Positions 31,829 through 41,027 of a stretch of 64,000 nt of DNA are shown here, one piece after another. The DNA comes from a virus. The translations under genes were made by a program, and so were the position numbers. The stretch spans positions 1 through 64,000 of IMG/VR virus record IMGVR_UViG_3300022916_000007; one strand, 5' to 3'. The notes beneath the pieces are model-generated. The model made no database searches. It saw only the letters and a program-made list of their open reading frames with translations, and was not told the DNA's origin. Numbering within the stretch: position 1 is the first letter of the stretch; each line of letters begins with the position of its first letter.

Positions 31829-32100
31829 ACTTCAATCTCCATTTTTATATGTTTAACTAAACGATCCTTTTCTAAAAAGCACATTTGGAAAACTCCATAC
31901 TCATCAATCCTTACCTCACAAGAATAATAATTAAATAAGTTGGGGCAATATGATTTAAAATAATTATTAACAAATTGGTTTGCTGTTGATTCTAGCTGAA
32001 GAGTGATCGGCATATGACGAAACCTATCATCCATTTCCCTATAGAAATCATGATATTCTTTAGGAGTTAAAAACCTTCTTATATTATCTATCATATTCAA
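31825..32100 (-). CDS. Hypothetical protein (91 aa)
   Basis: It begins MNMIDNIRRFLTPKEYHDF, mixed alpha/beta with CEVRIDEYGVFQMCFLEKDR. It overlaps the methyltransferase by ATGA. Not recognised. Confidence 0.7.
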   Translation of the reverse strand: MNMIDNIRRFLTPKEYHDFYREMDDRFRHMPITLQLESTANQFVNNYFKSYCPNLFNYYSCEVRIDEYGVFQMCFLEKDRLVKHIKMEIEV

Positions 32101-32138
32101 AAACCCTTTCTATCATTTTAAACCCTTAAACTAACAAT

Positions 32139-32165
32139 AATATACCACGACCTAGTTAAAAACTA
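32139..32165 (-). promoter_or_regulatory. Possible extended -10 promoter
   Basis: CGTGGTATATTATTG on the minus strand matches the -10 of the early class (TGTGGTATATTG). A TTAAC is present upstream but at the wrong distance, so it may be a diverged copy. It lies between RNR and 31825-32100. Confidence 0.35.
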
Positions 32166-32171
32166 AAGCAA

Positions 32172-35036
32172 TTAATCACATTTAGACCAGCCACAAGAAC
32201 ACTGAATGCATCCACCCTGATAAACAAGACCATCTTCCTGTCCACAATCAGGACAAGCCTTTAACATTCCATTAGCAGACTCTCCATCAGATATATATCC
32301 CTTTACAATTCTTGCCAACCCCTTTGTGAAAGAATAAAAATCTGAATCTTTGTTTTTTTGCAATTGTTCCACAACATATTTAGGGCTAGCTCCATGTCTT
32401 AACGACAATGAAACCATTCTACATAGAGACAAGTTATTGCTATTGTCAAACTGTTCAACAATATCTGAAACTACAAGCTCATCATCCCCTTCACCAACAA
32501 TCAAGTCATATGTTGATCTAATGGTTTTTTTAGAGTTTTTCACTATCTTTCCAGTCTTATATTTTCTAGGTATTTTAATTTTATTTTGTAGCCCTGAAAA
32601 TAATTCATATGGTTTGTTATTATATAAACCAACCAATACAATATACTGTTCGCCTACAATAGAAGTAGAGTGTATATCACAAACTAACTCCTTTAGTCTT
32701 TTTGGTGCGTTACATTGTGTAAATTTATTTTCTTTCTCCTCATCCTTTGAAACAAGCACTCCACTCCTAGAACCATCTCTATAAACAGTCATCCCCTTAC
32801 AACCACTTTGCCAACCCATCATATAAATATCATTAACATCATTAACACTTGCCGTCTTTAAGAGGTTTGTTGTGTTTGATATAGAGTGACATACCCATCT
32901 TTGGGCAGCCGATTGAAGCATAACCTTTTTAATTGGCTCAATTTTATCTGAAGTTGAATTATAATAAGGGGACTTCTCTGTATCATTTAAGCCAGAAACA
33001 TGCTTCCATTGTACTAACCCAAAATGCTCAACTTCATATTCTTCCCACTCAGTACCAAAATCATCAATAAAAGCAACCTTGGCATTTTCCCCTTGCCCAA
33101 TTTTTCTTCGTCTTTTATATGACAACTTAAATACAGGTTCAATACCAGAAGTGCTTTGTGTTTCACAACTTACAGAACCTGCTGGTGGGGTTGTTGTTAA
33201 GGCTATGTTTCTTCTACCATGTTTATTATATAAATCATATAACCCCTTATCTTCATTTAATACCTTGCTAATAAAACTATTGTTCTTTTCGACACTTGCG
33301 TCAAACGCTGGAAATGGGCCTCTTTCTTTTGCCAAAATACAACTAGCCTTGTAGGAGTTGATAGAAAGTGCCTTATAAATTTTTTCAGTCAAGCTAATAG
33401 ATTCATCTGACCCATAATCTAAATTTAAAAATGCAAAAACATCTCCAAGGGCAGTAATGCCCAACCCTACTCGCCTACTTTCAGCTAATATGCTTTTAAT
33501 ATTTTCCCATAAATTAACTTCTGTTTCTGTAATAAACGAAGGCTCAGGATCAAGAGTTACTTTTTCAATAATTTGATCTATTTTTTCTAATTCAAGATCA
33601 ACCAAGTCATCCAAAAGCCTTGTTGCCAATTGAACCTTTTCTGTAAACATTTCGAAATCAAAGTAAGCATCTTCTTTAAATTGATTTTTTACAAATGATT
33701 TTAAGTTGAGCAAAGTTAATATACAACTTGCACCAGCACCCATAAAAATTTCACCACAATTATGAACCAACATACCATTGGCAAAATAATTGTTATTATC
33801 ATTTACACTAAGATCATAGACTTCAATTTTTTCATTAAGACTTTTTATGTCTTTTATTCTAGAAACACCATTTGATATAATTATTTCATCATTCTTTCTT
33901 AATTTCTTAGCTTTAACCCATCCATTGTTATAAACAAACACTTTATGATCATATGTTAATTTTAATGTCGAACCATTTTCAAGCTCAATTGCAATAATTT
34001 TTTTTTCATCTTTTGTTTTAAACGCATGTGCTACTTTGAATTCTAGCCCATTATTGCTTTCATTGAAGCTTAAAACCTTAAATATAGTTTCTGCATCAGC
34101 GAGTTCCTTTATTGTTTTGTTACCAATATCAGTAATTACAATAGCGTCACCGGAAACACAAGGGTTGGAGCAAACAGTTCTAAATTTTTCATATGCATCT
34201 GCTGGAGAATTGTCAAGTATTGTGTCCCAAAAAAATACTCCAGGCTCCCCACACTTCCAGGCAGACTTGATTAGCTCACCCCAAACATCAACTGCATCTA
34301 CCATTTTTTTAATTATTGGTGTATCGCTGCCAACTGGAAACCTTAGTTCATAAGATGTATTATTTTTGACTGCTTCCATAAACTCATTCGTTAGCCTAAC
34401 AGATAAATTTACGTTGGTAGCCTTTCTAAGATCTTTTTTAAGGGTAACAAAGTCTAAGATGTCTGGATGATGGATCGAGCAGCTAATTAAGCCCGCTCCC
34501 CTTCGTCCACCTTGGGCCACTTCACCAATCGAATTAGAATAACGTTCAACAAACAAAGCAAGACCGTCAGAAGTGTTTGCTGAGTTGTTAACATTAGCTC
34601 CTTTCGGTCTTATTGTGCTAATATCAAAACCAACACCACCACGTCTTTTTGCAATTTGTACAATTTCTTGATCAGTTTGTAAAATTCCACCATAACTATC
34701 AAATGGAGAATTTAAAACAAAACAATTGCCCAAGCTTTGTACTTTATACTTGTTGCCAACTCCACTCATCGGGCCACCTTGCGGAACCACATACTTAAAG
34801 TTCTTAATTAATTCATAGATATCTTTTTCAGGCAATGCATTTTTATATTTATTTTCAATTCTAGCGAATTCTTTTGCGAGCCTTTTATGTGTATCATCTG
34901 GTGTTTTTTCTAAAAAATTATTGTCTTTATCTTTTAAGCAATATTTGTTGATCCAAACATTTGCAGCAAGCTCATCACCATTAAAATAATCTAAAGTGGC
35001 TTCTTTAACTTCAACTTCAGTATATGTTCTTAACAT
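32172..35036 (-). CDS. nrdJ: Class II ribonucleotide reductase NrdJ with an intein (954 aa; about 820 after splicing)
   Basis: LGNCFVLNSP, RRGGVGFDISTIRP, GRRGAGLISCSI, the active-site CGE (427-429, preceded by SNP across the intein) and TTPPAGSVSCETQSTSGIEPVF match the AdoCbl-dependent class II enzyme. The C-terminal CPDCG and CSCGWSKC form the cysteine-rich tail typical of NrdJ. No NrdB-like small subunit is seen in the window. It makes dNDP or dNTP from ribonucleotides. Residues 293-426 are an intein, listed separately. Confidence 0.92.
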   Translation of the reverse strand: MLRTYTEVEVKEATLDYFNGDELAANVWINKYCLKDKDNNFLEKTPDDTHKRLAKEFARIENKYKNALPEKDIYELIKNFKYVVPQGGPMSGVGNKYKVQSLGNCFVLNSPFDSYGGILQTDQEIVQIAKRRGGVGFDISTIRPKGANVNNSANTSDGLALFVERYSNSIGEVAQGGRRGAGLISCSIHHPDILDFVTLKKDLRKATNVNLSVRLTNEFMEAVKNNTSYELRFPVGSDTPIIKKMVDAVDVWGELIKSAWKCGEPGVFFWDTILDNSPADAYEKFRTVCSNPCVSGDAIVITDIGNKTIKELADAETIFKVLSFNESNNGLEFKVAHAFKTKDEKKIIAIELENGSTLKLTYDHKVFVYNNGWVKAKKLRKNDEIIISNGVSRIKDIKSLNEKIEVYDLSVNDNNNYFANGMLVHNCGEIFMGAGASCILTLLNLKSFVKNQFKEDAYFDFEMFTEKVQLATRLLDDLVDLELEKIDQIIEKVTLDPEPSFITETEVNLWENIKSILAESRRVGLGITALGDVFAFLNLDYGSDESISLTEKIYKALSINSYKASCILAKERGPFPAFDASVEKNNSFISKVLNEDKGLYDLYNKHGRRNIALTTTPPAGSVSCETQSTSGIEPVFKLSYKRRRKIGQGENAKVAFIDDFGTEWEEYEVEHFGLVQWKHVSGLNDTEKSPYYNSTSDKIEPIKKVMLQSAAQRWVCHSISNTTNLLKTASVNDVNDIYMMGWQSGCKGMTVYRDGSRSGVLVSKDEEKENKFTQCNAPKRLKELVCDIHSTSIVGEQYIVLVGLYNNKPYELFSGLQNKIKIPRKYKTGKIVKNSKKTIRSTYDLIVGEGDDELVVSDIVEQFDNSNNLSLCRMVSLSLRHGASPKYVVEQLQKNKDSDFYSFTKGLARIVKGYISDGESANGMLKACPDCGQEDGLVYQGGCIQCSCGWSKCD
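33759..34160 (-). other. Mini-intein in the RNR (134 aa)
   Basis: It starts C293 (CVSGDAIVITDIG, block A), has the block B site LTYDHKVFV, and ends YFANGMLVHN at 426, followed by C427. The terminal H-N plus a downstream Cys are the splicing residues. No LAGLIDADG or HNH endonuclease is present. It lies exactly before the Cys of the NPCGE active site. Confidence 0.92.
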
Positions 35037-35053
35037 TAAAACTCTTCTCCAAT

Positions 35054-36472
35054 TTATTTGTTATTTTTGTTCCTTAATTCTGCAAAGGCTTCCTGAACAC
35101 TATTACTTTTTAACACCTCTTTCATATCAACACCTTGTTCGCCTTTGTTCATCATTTTTTCAACAAGACTTTGATCTAACTTATTATAAATCTCAGCCCT
35201 AACTGTTGCTGTATCTAGCATAATAGGAAACACAAGCCCATCTCTGCCTCTTCTAGATTTGCCAATATAAAGCTTGCCCATATTGTTTGCCCTATCTTTT
35301 AACCTTCTTGTTAACGTAATGATAACATCTGCAACCATTGTTTTTGCAAAACTTTCATGTGCCTTATCAATCTCAAGTATTTCATCATTGTATCCAGAGC
35401 GATTGCTTTGACTAGCAGTCCATAGTGGAATTTGTAATTCACCTGCCAAGTTCCTTAAATCCTCATAAATTGCCTCAAGTTCAAATCTTTTTGTGTCTGT
35501 ATATCTTGTTCCCTTCATTGTGTCCGCATAATCCAAAACTAGCAAGTCACATTTAAAGTTCTTTATTGCTAACTTGTCAATATAAGATCTTAAGGTGTTG
35601 GTGGTTGCACTTTTTGTTGGAAAAAATTTAATAAAAAGTCTCCCTCTTTTTTGACTTACCTTCTCTTTAACACTTTCTTTGAAATCTTTTAATTCATTTT
35701 GCGGGATTCCAGAAAAGTTGGCATCAAACCTTCGACCAACATCTTTTTCAGACAACTCAAATGTAAAATAAACCACATTTAGCCCTTGCCTCATTGCATT
35801 AGCTGCTAATATTGCCAGCATATTTGATTTGCCAACACCTGTAGGCGCAATAACAATACCCAACTCTCCCCTTGCCAGCCCACCATTTAAAATATTCTTA
35901 TCATCCAAAACATCAAAGCCAGTCGCAACAGTTTCCACATTATCTTCTGAAAGCCTGTCCTCTAATCGCTCACTATACTCATGGCCATAGTCCGTTTCTC
36001 CCCCTACATCAATGGCTTTTTTAATAGTTGATACAATGTTTTCATAATCCATTTTATCCATCATATCAACTACTTCGAACATAGCATTTTTCAATGACTG
36101 ACTCTTACAAAACTCCAAAGCCTTATCTTTAACATACTGCAAATCACCATTTAAAGGCTGGGTCTTTATGTCAACAAAATAAGATAAAATCTCTTTTTTG
36201 ACCAAACCTTCCTCGCCTTCAGAACCAACCTCATCTTTAATAATTGTACATAACAATTGAAATGATGGAAATGCATTATATTTTGTATAATAACTAAAAT
36301 ATTTATCAACAATAACTTTTAAATATTGTAAAACAAAAAAATTAACATTAAGAATGTCAACCAACTGCTCAGCAAACTTTGGATCAACAATTAATGCTTG
36401 AACAATCTTCTTTTGAAACGTTGGCCCAAAAGAAGAAAAATCAACATTATTATTATTATTGTTTTCTGACAT
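35054..36472 (-). CDS. Replicative DnaB-type helicase (472 aa)
   Basis: The RecA-like core has Walker A IAPTGVGKSN (209-217) and Walker B LLVLDYADTMKG (about 311-322). VVYFTFELSEKDVGRRFD is the H2 region (E-L-S) typical of DnaB/T4 gp41. The N-terminal 170 residues are a helical domain, diverged from DnaB. The neighbouring 5'-3' exonuclease and RNR fit a replication block. Confidence 0.9.
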   Translation of the reverse strand: MSENNNNNNVDFSSFGPTFQKKIVQALIVDPKFAEQLVDILNVNFFVLQYLKVIVDKYFSYYTKYNAFPSFQLLCTIIKDEVGSEGEEGLVKKEILSYFVDIKTQPLNGDLQYVKDKALEFCKSQSLKNAMFEVVDMMDKMDYENIVSTIKKAIDVGGETDYGHEYSERLEDRLSEDNVETVATGFDVLDDKNILNGGLARGELGIVIAPTGVGKSNMLAILAANAMRQGLNVVYFTFELSEKDVGRRFDANFSGIPQNELKDFKESVKEKVSQKRGRLFIKFFPTKSATTNTLRSYIDKLAIKNFKCDLLVLDYADTMKGTRYTDTKRFELEAIYEDLRNLAGELQIPLWTASQSNRSGYNDEILEIDKAHESFAKTMVADVIITLTRRLKDRANNMGKLYIGKSRRGRDGLVFPIMLDTATVRAEIYNKLDQSLVEKMMNKGEQGVDMKEVLKSNSVQEAFAELRNKNNK

Positions 36473-36483
36473 TATTTATAACT

Positions 36484-36735
36484 TTACTGTTGTTCTGAAT
36501 TTGTTTCATTATAAAAATAAGCATCCATTAACTTCATGTTGTCATGCAACCAAGATTGCACCTTCTTGTTAATGTAAGCCTTTTTGAAGTCATCAACAGC
36601 ACTTTTCCAACTTACTTGAGTTGACATACTATTTGCGTAAAGAAAACCATTTCTACCAATATCAAACTTAACATCCTTATAACGTTCACTCAAAATCCCA
36701 ACTAGTTCTTTATCATAATCATGATCAAACCCCAT
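36484..36735 (-). CDS. Hypothetical protein (83 aa)
   Basis: It begins MGFDHDYDKELVGILSERY and ends in a polar tail. The stop lies 12 bases before the helicase start and its own start overlaps the exonuclease stop. It might be a replisome accessory by position only; not recognised. Confidence 0.65.
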   Translation of the reverse strand: MGFDHDYDKELVGILSERYKDVKFDIGRNGFLYANSMSTQVSWKSAVDDFKKAYINKKVQSWLHDNMKLMDAYFYNETNSEQQ

Positions 36736-37693
36736 TTTTAACCTCCATTAAATAATTGAAAACATTTGGCCAATTAAACCCAAACTTATTAAAACCATAC
36801 TCATTAAACAATCTCAATAGCTTTATTTTATCATACACGACCTCTTTTTCAAAGCAATATTCTAACTGATCTATTTGAGAATTTTTTAATATCACCCCGT
36901 CTAATGCTACCACTCTATAATTATTTTTCACGACCTCTTTATCTTCCAAAAAACGTTCAATTAGTTTGTTTTTTTCTTCAAAACCTTCTACCGTTTCAAT
37001 AAAGTCGTTAATATATATATATTTTTCACTTAAAATAGGAAACATCTTGGCAATAGTCTTAAACCCAAAGCCATGAACACCAGTAACGTTGTCAGATTTA
37101 TCACCATTTATAGCTTTTGCAATAGCGAAATTTTCTGGCAAAATCTTAAACTCTTCGATCAAATGCTTCTTTGTGACATACTCTCTTTTAATGCTTCTGT
37201 AAATGATTGTCTTGTTGTCGAGCAATTGAAAAAAATCTTTATCATTTGTCACAATCAACTTTTTGTTATCTTTGAACTTGTTTGCACATAAATAAGCAAT
37301 AATGTCATCAGCCTCACAACCATCAGAAAAAACTTGTGTGATTGGTAAACACTTCAAGCATAAAAACAATAACCTCAGTTGATATTTTTTATTCTCTTCA
37401 ACCTCAACAGGAGTTTCATCCTTATAAAACCTATTCAACCTCAATGGTGTTCTTCCATTTTTATATTCAGGCAACAACTTTCTTCTATTTTTTGAACTAT
37501 CCTTTCCATCCCATGCAATTATAATTTTGCTTGGCCTAATATTATAAGTCAAATAAGAAAGTGCTCTTAAGAACCCAAAAGCACCACCAATATGATTTCC
37601 AGTTATAGCTGACTGTGTTGGATTAGCCGTGAAATGTCTAATAAATTCAGATAATCCATCAATCAACATAACCATCTCTTTGCTTTTGCTCAT
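36725..37693 (-). CDS. 5'-3' exonuclease / RNase H-like (FEN superfamily, 322 aa)
   Basis: The order of acidic motifs is that of T4 RNase H and PolI 5' nuclease: MLIDGLSEFIRHF at the start, AWDGKDSS, DGCEADDIIAYL (about residue 127), TNDKDFFQLL and GDKSDNVTGVHGFGFKTI (H3TH). It removes RNA primers or flaps during lagging-strand synthesis. It sits directly upstream of helicase in the same run. Confidence 0.92.
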   Translation of the reverse strand: MSKSKEMVMLIDGLSEFIRHFTANPTQSAITGNHIGGAFGFLRALSYLTYNIRPSKIIIAWDGKDSSKNRRKLLPEYKNGRTPLRLNRFYKDETPVEVEENKKYQLRLLFLCLKCLPITQVFSDGCEADDIIAYLCANKFKDNKKLIVTNDKDFFQLLDNKTIIYRSIKREYVTKKHLIEEFKILPENFAIAKAINGDKSDNVTGVHGFGFKTIAKMFPILSEKYIYINDFIETVEGFEEKNKLIERFLEDKEVVKNNYRVVALDGVILKNSQIDQLEYCFEKEVVYDKIKLLRLFNEYGFNKFGFNWPNVFNYLMEVKNGV

Positions 37694-37980
37694 CTTTTCT
37701 CCACTAATGTTAAATGATCTTCTTGTAAATATAACACATTGTCAAATATATACTCAACAGGATGTTTTAAATGACATGATAAATCTAATGCCATTTCTAA
37801 ATTCCATTTGCACTTTAGCTTTCTTGTTTGATAACTTGTAGAATCTACTGCAAATGATTTGCTAGCAATTCTTGTAATATATGCATTTCCATATTTCTGA
37901 ATAATGATCCCAAGCCCAACATAATAGGGACAAGTGCAATTAATCCACACAGAATCACCATTTTTAAATTTATTACCCAC
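37690..37980 (-). CDS. GDxVW family protein with GTG start (96 aa)
   Basis: The GTG at 37980 has GGGGAAGAAGG upstream. KFKNGDSVWINCTCPYYVGLGIIIQKYG contains both motifs with six residues between. It ends LYLQEDHLTLVEKR. It overlaps the exonuclease start by ATGA-type four bases. Confidence 0.82.
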   Translation of the reverse strand: MGNKFKNGDSVWINCTCPYYVGLGIIIQKYGNAYITRIASKSFAVDSTSYQTRKLKCKWNLEMALDLSCHLKHPVEYIFDNVLYLQEDHLTLVEKR

Positions 37981-38257
37981 CCTTCTTCCCCATTAAAACT
38001 AAGTCAGTCTTGTCTGTATATGTAAAATGACTAAAAAAATCCATCCCATGAAAAACCATTAAATCTTCAGCACTTTTAATTTTTTTATCAAAAGTAATGT
38101 AATTCTCTTTCGCAATTTCAGATTTCTTAAATTTATAAACTGAATTATTTTGAACACTTATCATATATAATGCTCTTCCAGTATCCCTAGATGTTAATGT
38201 TGATTGTACAAGCCCAACCCCACAATAACCACATTTACCATTAATCCAAACTAACAT
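37973..38257 (-). CDS. GDxVW family protein, head-shortened (94 aa)
   Basis: It starts directly at the core, MLVWINGKCGYCGVGLVQSTL (L-V-W-I then Y-C-G-V-G-L-V), lacking Y-K-x-G-D. The C-terminal half (HGMDFFSHFTYTDKTDLV) is specific. AAAGGAAACGA precedes the ATG. Confidence 0.78.
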   Translation of the reverse strand: MLVWINGKCGYCGVGLVQSTLTSRDTGRALYMISVQNNSVYKFKKSEIAKENYITFDKKIKSAEDLMVFHGMDFFSHFTYTDKTDLVLMGKKGG

Positions 38258-38652
38258 TCGTTTCCTTTAACCTTTTCTTTCTCTCCATTATTTTTTAACA
38301 ATTCCAAAAATATATATCTGTTTAACCAAATGTTGTCAGTTGGATCTCTTCTTATGGGCCTAATAATACTATAAACTTTGTTTTCAATATTAACTTCCTT
38401 GTTCGCTAATTGTAACTGATAATATGGAAAAGTTAAATTTTTATTTCCACCTGAAGCATCGCTGACTCCAAAATCAATACCAGCAACAATTGCAGGGCCA
38501 CAATATTGTCTTTTAACGGCTTCTGTCTTTGTTCTAATTGGCTCATAATCTATAATATTTTTAACATAATAATAAGGAATAAAACTATAATCAACCCAAA
38601 GAACTTTCCCTAACCATGCTAACCATATAGAATTATTCTTTTGATCAACCAT
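38251..38652 (-). CDS. GDxVW family protein, long (133 aa)
   Basis: WLAWLGKVLWVDYSFIPYY (G-K-V-L-W-V) is followed after a 22-residue insert by RQYCGPAIVAGIDF. It ends NIWLNRYIFLELLKNN with W-L. It overlaps the next gene by seven bases. Confidence 0.8.
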   Translation of the reverse strand: MVDQKNNSIWLAWLGKVLWVDYSFIPYYYVKNIIDYEPIRTKTEAVKRQYCGPAIVAGIDFGVSDASGGNKNLTFPYYQLQLANKEVNIENKVYSIIRPIRRDPTDNIWLNRYIFLELLKNNGEKEKVKGNEC

Positions 38653-39273
38653 TTAAATCTTCTTCTTTTTTCTCTTGGGCCTTTTTGTTTTACTGGAAGT
38701 TTTCTTTTTACGATTTATTCTTTTACTTTCTTCAATTTTTTCCTTTTCTGCCTCTTGTGCTTCCAACTCCTCTTGAGCACGCTTATCGATTTCCTCTTGT
38801 TCCTGTCTTTCTTGCTCTTCTTTTTCTTTAGCTAACTTGTCAACTTCACCCTGTTCAACACGTTCTCTTTCCTGCCTTCCCTGCAAGGTAAACTTATTAA
38901 GAGTTTCAACAGTTTTAAAATTAATCCCATTCATTCTTGATGCACGATATTTTCTATATACCATTAGCCTCGTTGCTGGCTCTTGAACATAATTATAATA
39001 AAACTTTTGATGCTCATGAATATTTGGAACCTCTCCATAAGTTTTTAAAAAATCTTTAACAGCAGGATAACTAAATGTTAAATCTTCTGCCTTATCTGGA
39101 TAGGCTAAGCACAATAAATGAATTGTTTGTTGTGTTGTTAAATAATTCAAGTTAATTGCATGTACAAACCCACCCCAACTTGGGTTTAATATTAACACCA
39201 TTGGACTTGGATCATGTGAATATGGCCCACTATACTTGAAAGACACAATGTCTCCAGCTTTAAATCTTGGCAT
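38653..39273 (-). CDS. Conserved phage protein with GDxV-like start and charged tail (206 aa)
   Basis: Residues 1-110: MPRFKAGDIVSFKYSGPY, HDPSPMVLILNPS and FVHAINLNYLT, a pattern I have seen in uncharacterised phage proteins. Residues about 135-206 are a K/E/R/Q-rich coiled coil ending in a lysine tract (SKTKRPKRKKKKI). The AGDIVSF start and S-G-P-Y hint at the same small barrel as the GDxVW family. Role unknown; nucleic-acid binding is possible from the basic tail. Confidence 0.65.
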   Translation of the reverse strand: MPRFKAGDIVSFKYSGPYSHDPSPMVLILNPSWGGFVHAINLNYLTTQQTIHLLCLAYPDKAEDLTFSYPAVKDFLKTYGEVPNIHEHQKFYYNYVQEPATRLMVYRKYRASRMNGINFKTVETLNKFTLQGRQERERVEQGEVDKLAKEKEEQERQEQEEIDKRAQEELEAQEAEKEKIEESKRINRKKKTSSKTKRPKRKKKKI

Positions 39274-39276
39274 TTA

Positions 39277-39552
39277 TTATAACTCTCCTATCTTTTCAAT
39301 AAAATTAATGTTTTTGGCTAAAACCATATACAAATAATTAGTAGTGTGTTTTGACAAATTAATAAAAAAATAAGGATGTTCTTTATAATATTTATTCCTA
39401 TTGACAACCCCCACGCCAGTATAGTTAATTGGATAAGAAAAAGAACCAGTAGTAAATGTCTCTATATGGCTAACTTGAACCCAATATGCTTTTCCCTCTT
39501 CAACTATTTCTTTGCTAATCATTGGACCCCCATTCGATCTTACCTTTATCAA
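39277..39552 (-). CDS. GDxVW family protein, diverged (91 aa)
   Basis: VEEGKAYWVQVSHIETF (E-G-K-A-Y-W-V) and YTGVGVVNRNKYYKEHPYF (Y-T-G-V-G-V-V) carry the module. It ends LAKNINFIEKIGEL. It is packed between the coiled-coil gene and an FVSNSS protein. Confidence 0.77.
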   Translation of the reverse strand: MIKVRSNGGPMISKEIVEEGKAYWVQVSHIETFTTGSFSYPINYTGVGVVNRNKYYKEHPYFFINLSKHTTNYLYMVLAKNINFIEKIGEL

Positions 39553-39567
39553 CCCAAACCATACTTA

Positions 39568-40071
39568 TTAAAAGCAATATTTATTATCTTTAATATCAAC
39601 AAAAGTAAGATCACTTAAGTCTAAATATTCATCAAAATAATTATTAATTGGATCTGGAGTGTCGCTAGGTAGTTTTTCCGGTGTGTCATTATATTTAGAA
39701 GTATACCAACAATAATGATCCATTCTAGAATCCACAGCAAAATGATTATGCCAGTAATGATTATTGCATGTGTCAACAAATATCCCATTATTATTTTTCC
39801 AAATATATGTTTTATAATTAATTGACCATGGAAAATATATATTTCCATCATATTTAATATTGTTTTGCAGCCATTTTATTGCCATCAAAATTTTCCCATT
39901 AGAATATTTTCTAATTCCTTCAATAATTGACTCCCTATCCTCATCAAAATAATCATCTTTAACAATTTTTAACATTTGCAATGCACATTCTGCTGTAGTT
40001 TTAATCGACTCCTCTTTAATAACAAATGATGTGCTTGAACTGTTACTAACAAAACCTTGACGAACTTTCAT
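39568..40071 (-). CDS. FVSNSS-motif protein (167 aa)
   Basis: The N-terminus MKVRQGFVSNSSSTSFVI is the motif shared by three adjacent genes. The rest is aromatic and acidic (WYTSKYNDTPEKLPSD, YFDEYLDLSDLTFVDIKDN). The N-terminal pattern occurs in many phage and bacterial hypothetical proteins as I recall; its role is unknown to me. AAAAAGGGTTAAAAC precedes the ATG. Confidence 0.75.
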   Translation of the reverse strand: MKVRQGFVSNSSSTSFVIKEESIKTTAECALQMLKIVKDDYFDEDRESIIEGIRKYSNGKILMAIKWLQNNIKYDGNIYFPWSINYKTYIWKNNNGIFVDTCNNHYWHNHFAVDSRMDHYCWYTSKYNDTPEKLPSDTPDPINNYFDEYLDLSDLTFVDIKDNKYCF

Positions 40072-40074
40072 GTT

Positions 40075-40668
40075 TTAACCCTTTTTATTTTTTCCAATAA
40101 ATTCATTAAGCTCATTAATGTTTTTAAATGATTTTTTAATTGCCTCTTCAATATTAGTTTTGTTTTTCCCTTGAGATGCCAACATAAACTCTAACAAATC
40201 TTCATCTCTGAATGCCTCTAAAGTACAAACAGGACAATAGTCTATAGGAAATTCATACCTATACTCTCCTTCCTCAAAAAAGTTTTCCCACTCTTCTATA
40301 ATTTCTTCATATTCTTTATTTTTCAACTCACTAAGTTCTTTTTCAAGATTGCTAATGTTTGCTTCATAGCCTGATGAATTCCAATTTGAATTAGTGGCCT
40401 TAAGTTTCCTTATGTTATTTTTCGTTGTTGTAATTTGACCATTTAATTTATTTTCAACAAACTGCAATAACTTCTCTTCATTACCAAGAATCTCATGATA
40501 ATCAAACCCGCCCTTAACATGACCTTCACAAAAAATATGACCATTACCACACTCATACATTTCTGCTTCACTTAACATCATGTCATAACCTGAAACATTT
40601 TCTCCACACACGTTACAAATAAAACTACTTGATGAGGAGTTACTAACAAAGCCTGTTCTAATTTTCAT
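40075..40668 (-). CDS. FVSNSS-motif protein with zinc-finger-like cysteines (197 aa)
   Basis: MKIRTGFVSNSSSSSFICNVCGENVSG runs directly into a zinc-binding pattern (CNVCG, then CGNGHIFCEGH) like a RING or ribbon. A coiled coil follows in the middle, then YCPVCTLEAF. The FVSNSS part is thus fused to a zinc domain. GGAGGTAAAAAA precedes the ATG. Confidence 0.78.
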   Translation of the reverse strand: MKIRTGFVSNSSSSSFICNVCGENVSGYDMMLSEAEMYECGNGHIFCEGHVKGGFDYHEILGNEEKLLQFVENKLNGQITTTKNNIRKLKATNSNWNSSGYEANISNLEKELSELKNKEYEEIIEEWENFFEEGEYRYEFPIDYCPVCTLEAFRDEDLLEFMLASQGKNKTNIEEAIKKSFKNINELNEFIGKNKKG

Positions 40669-40682
40669 TTTTTTACCTCCGT

Positions 40683-41024
40683 TTATCCATAATAATTTTT
40701 AAATTCCCATGTAAAATTTTCACTTTCATTAACCTCATCTCTATCTTTATTTAAGATCTGACTTAAAAAACAGCTTGCATAATTATCATCTTCATTTGAA
40801 ACATATAACTTTATACTTATTTTGGGCTTTAAGTTATAGTTATTCCTATATAATTGCTCAGCATCATTTAATAGTTGTCTCAAAGAAATGTCAAGATAAG
40901 ACTCCCCTAGCCTATCAGACAAATCAATCACCAAATCAACTACATTTAGCATTTTATCAGACTTGTTAGTAATAATAAAGCTGCTTGTTGAACTATTGCT
41001 GACAAATCCTTGCCTTACTTTCAT
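40683..41024 (-). CDS. FVSNSS-motif protein (113 aa)
   Basis: MKVRQGFVSNSSTSSFIITNKSD is followed by an alpha/beta body (LNVVDLVIDLSDRLGESYL, ISIKLYVSNEDD). It is the third of the run and starts four bases before the DnaK stop, on the same strand. Function unknown. Confidence 0.75.
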   Translation of the reverse strand: MKVRQGFVSNSSTSSFIITNKSDKMLNVVDLVIDLSDRLGESYLDISLRQLLNDAEQLYRNNYNLKPKISIKLYVSNEDDNYASCFLSQILNKDRDEVNESENFTWEFKNYYG

Positions 41025-41027
41025 TGC

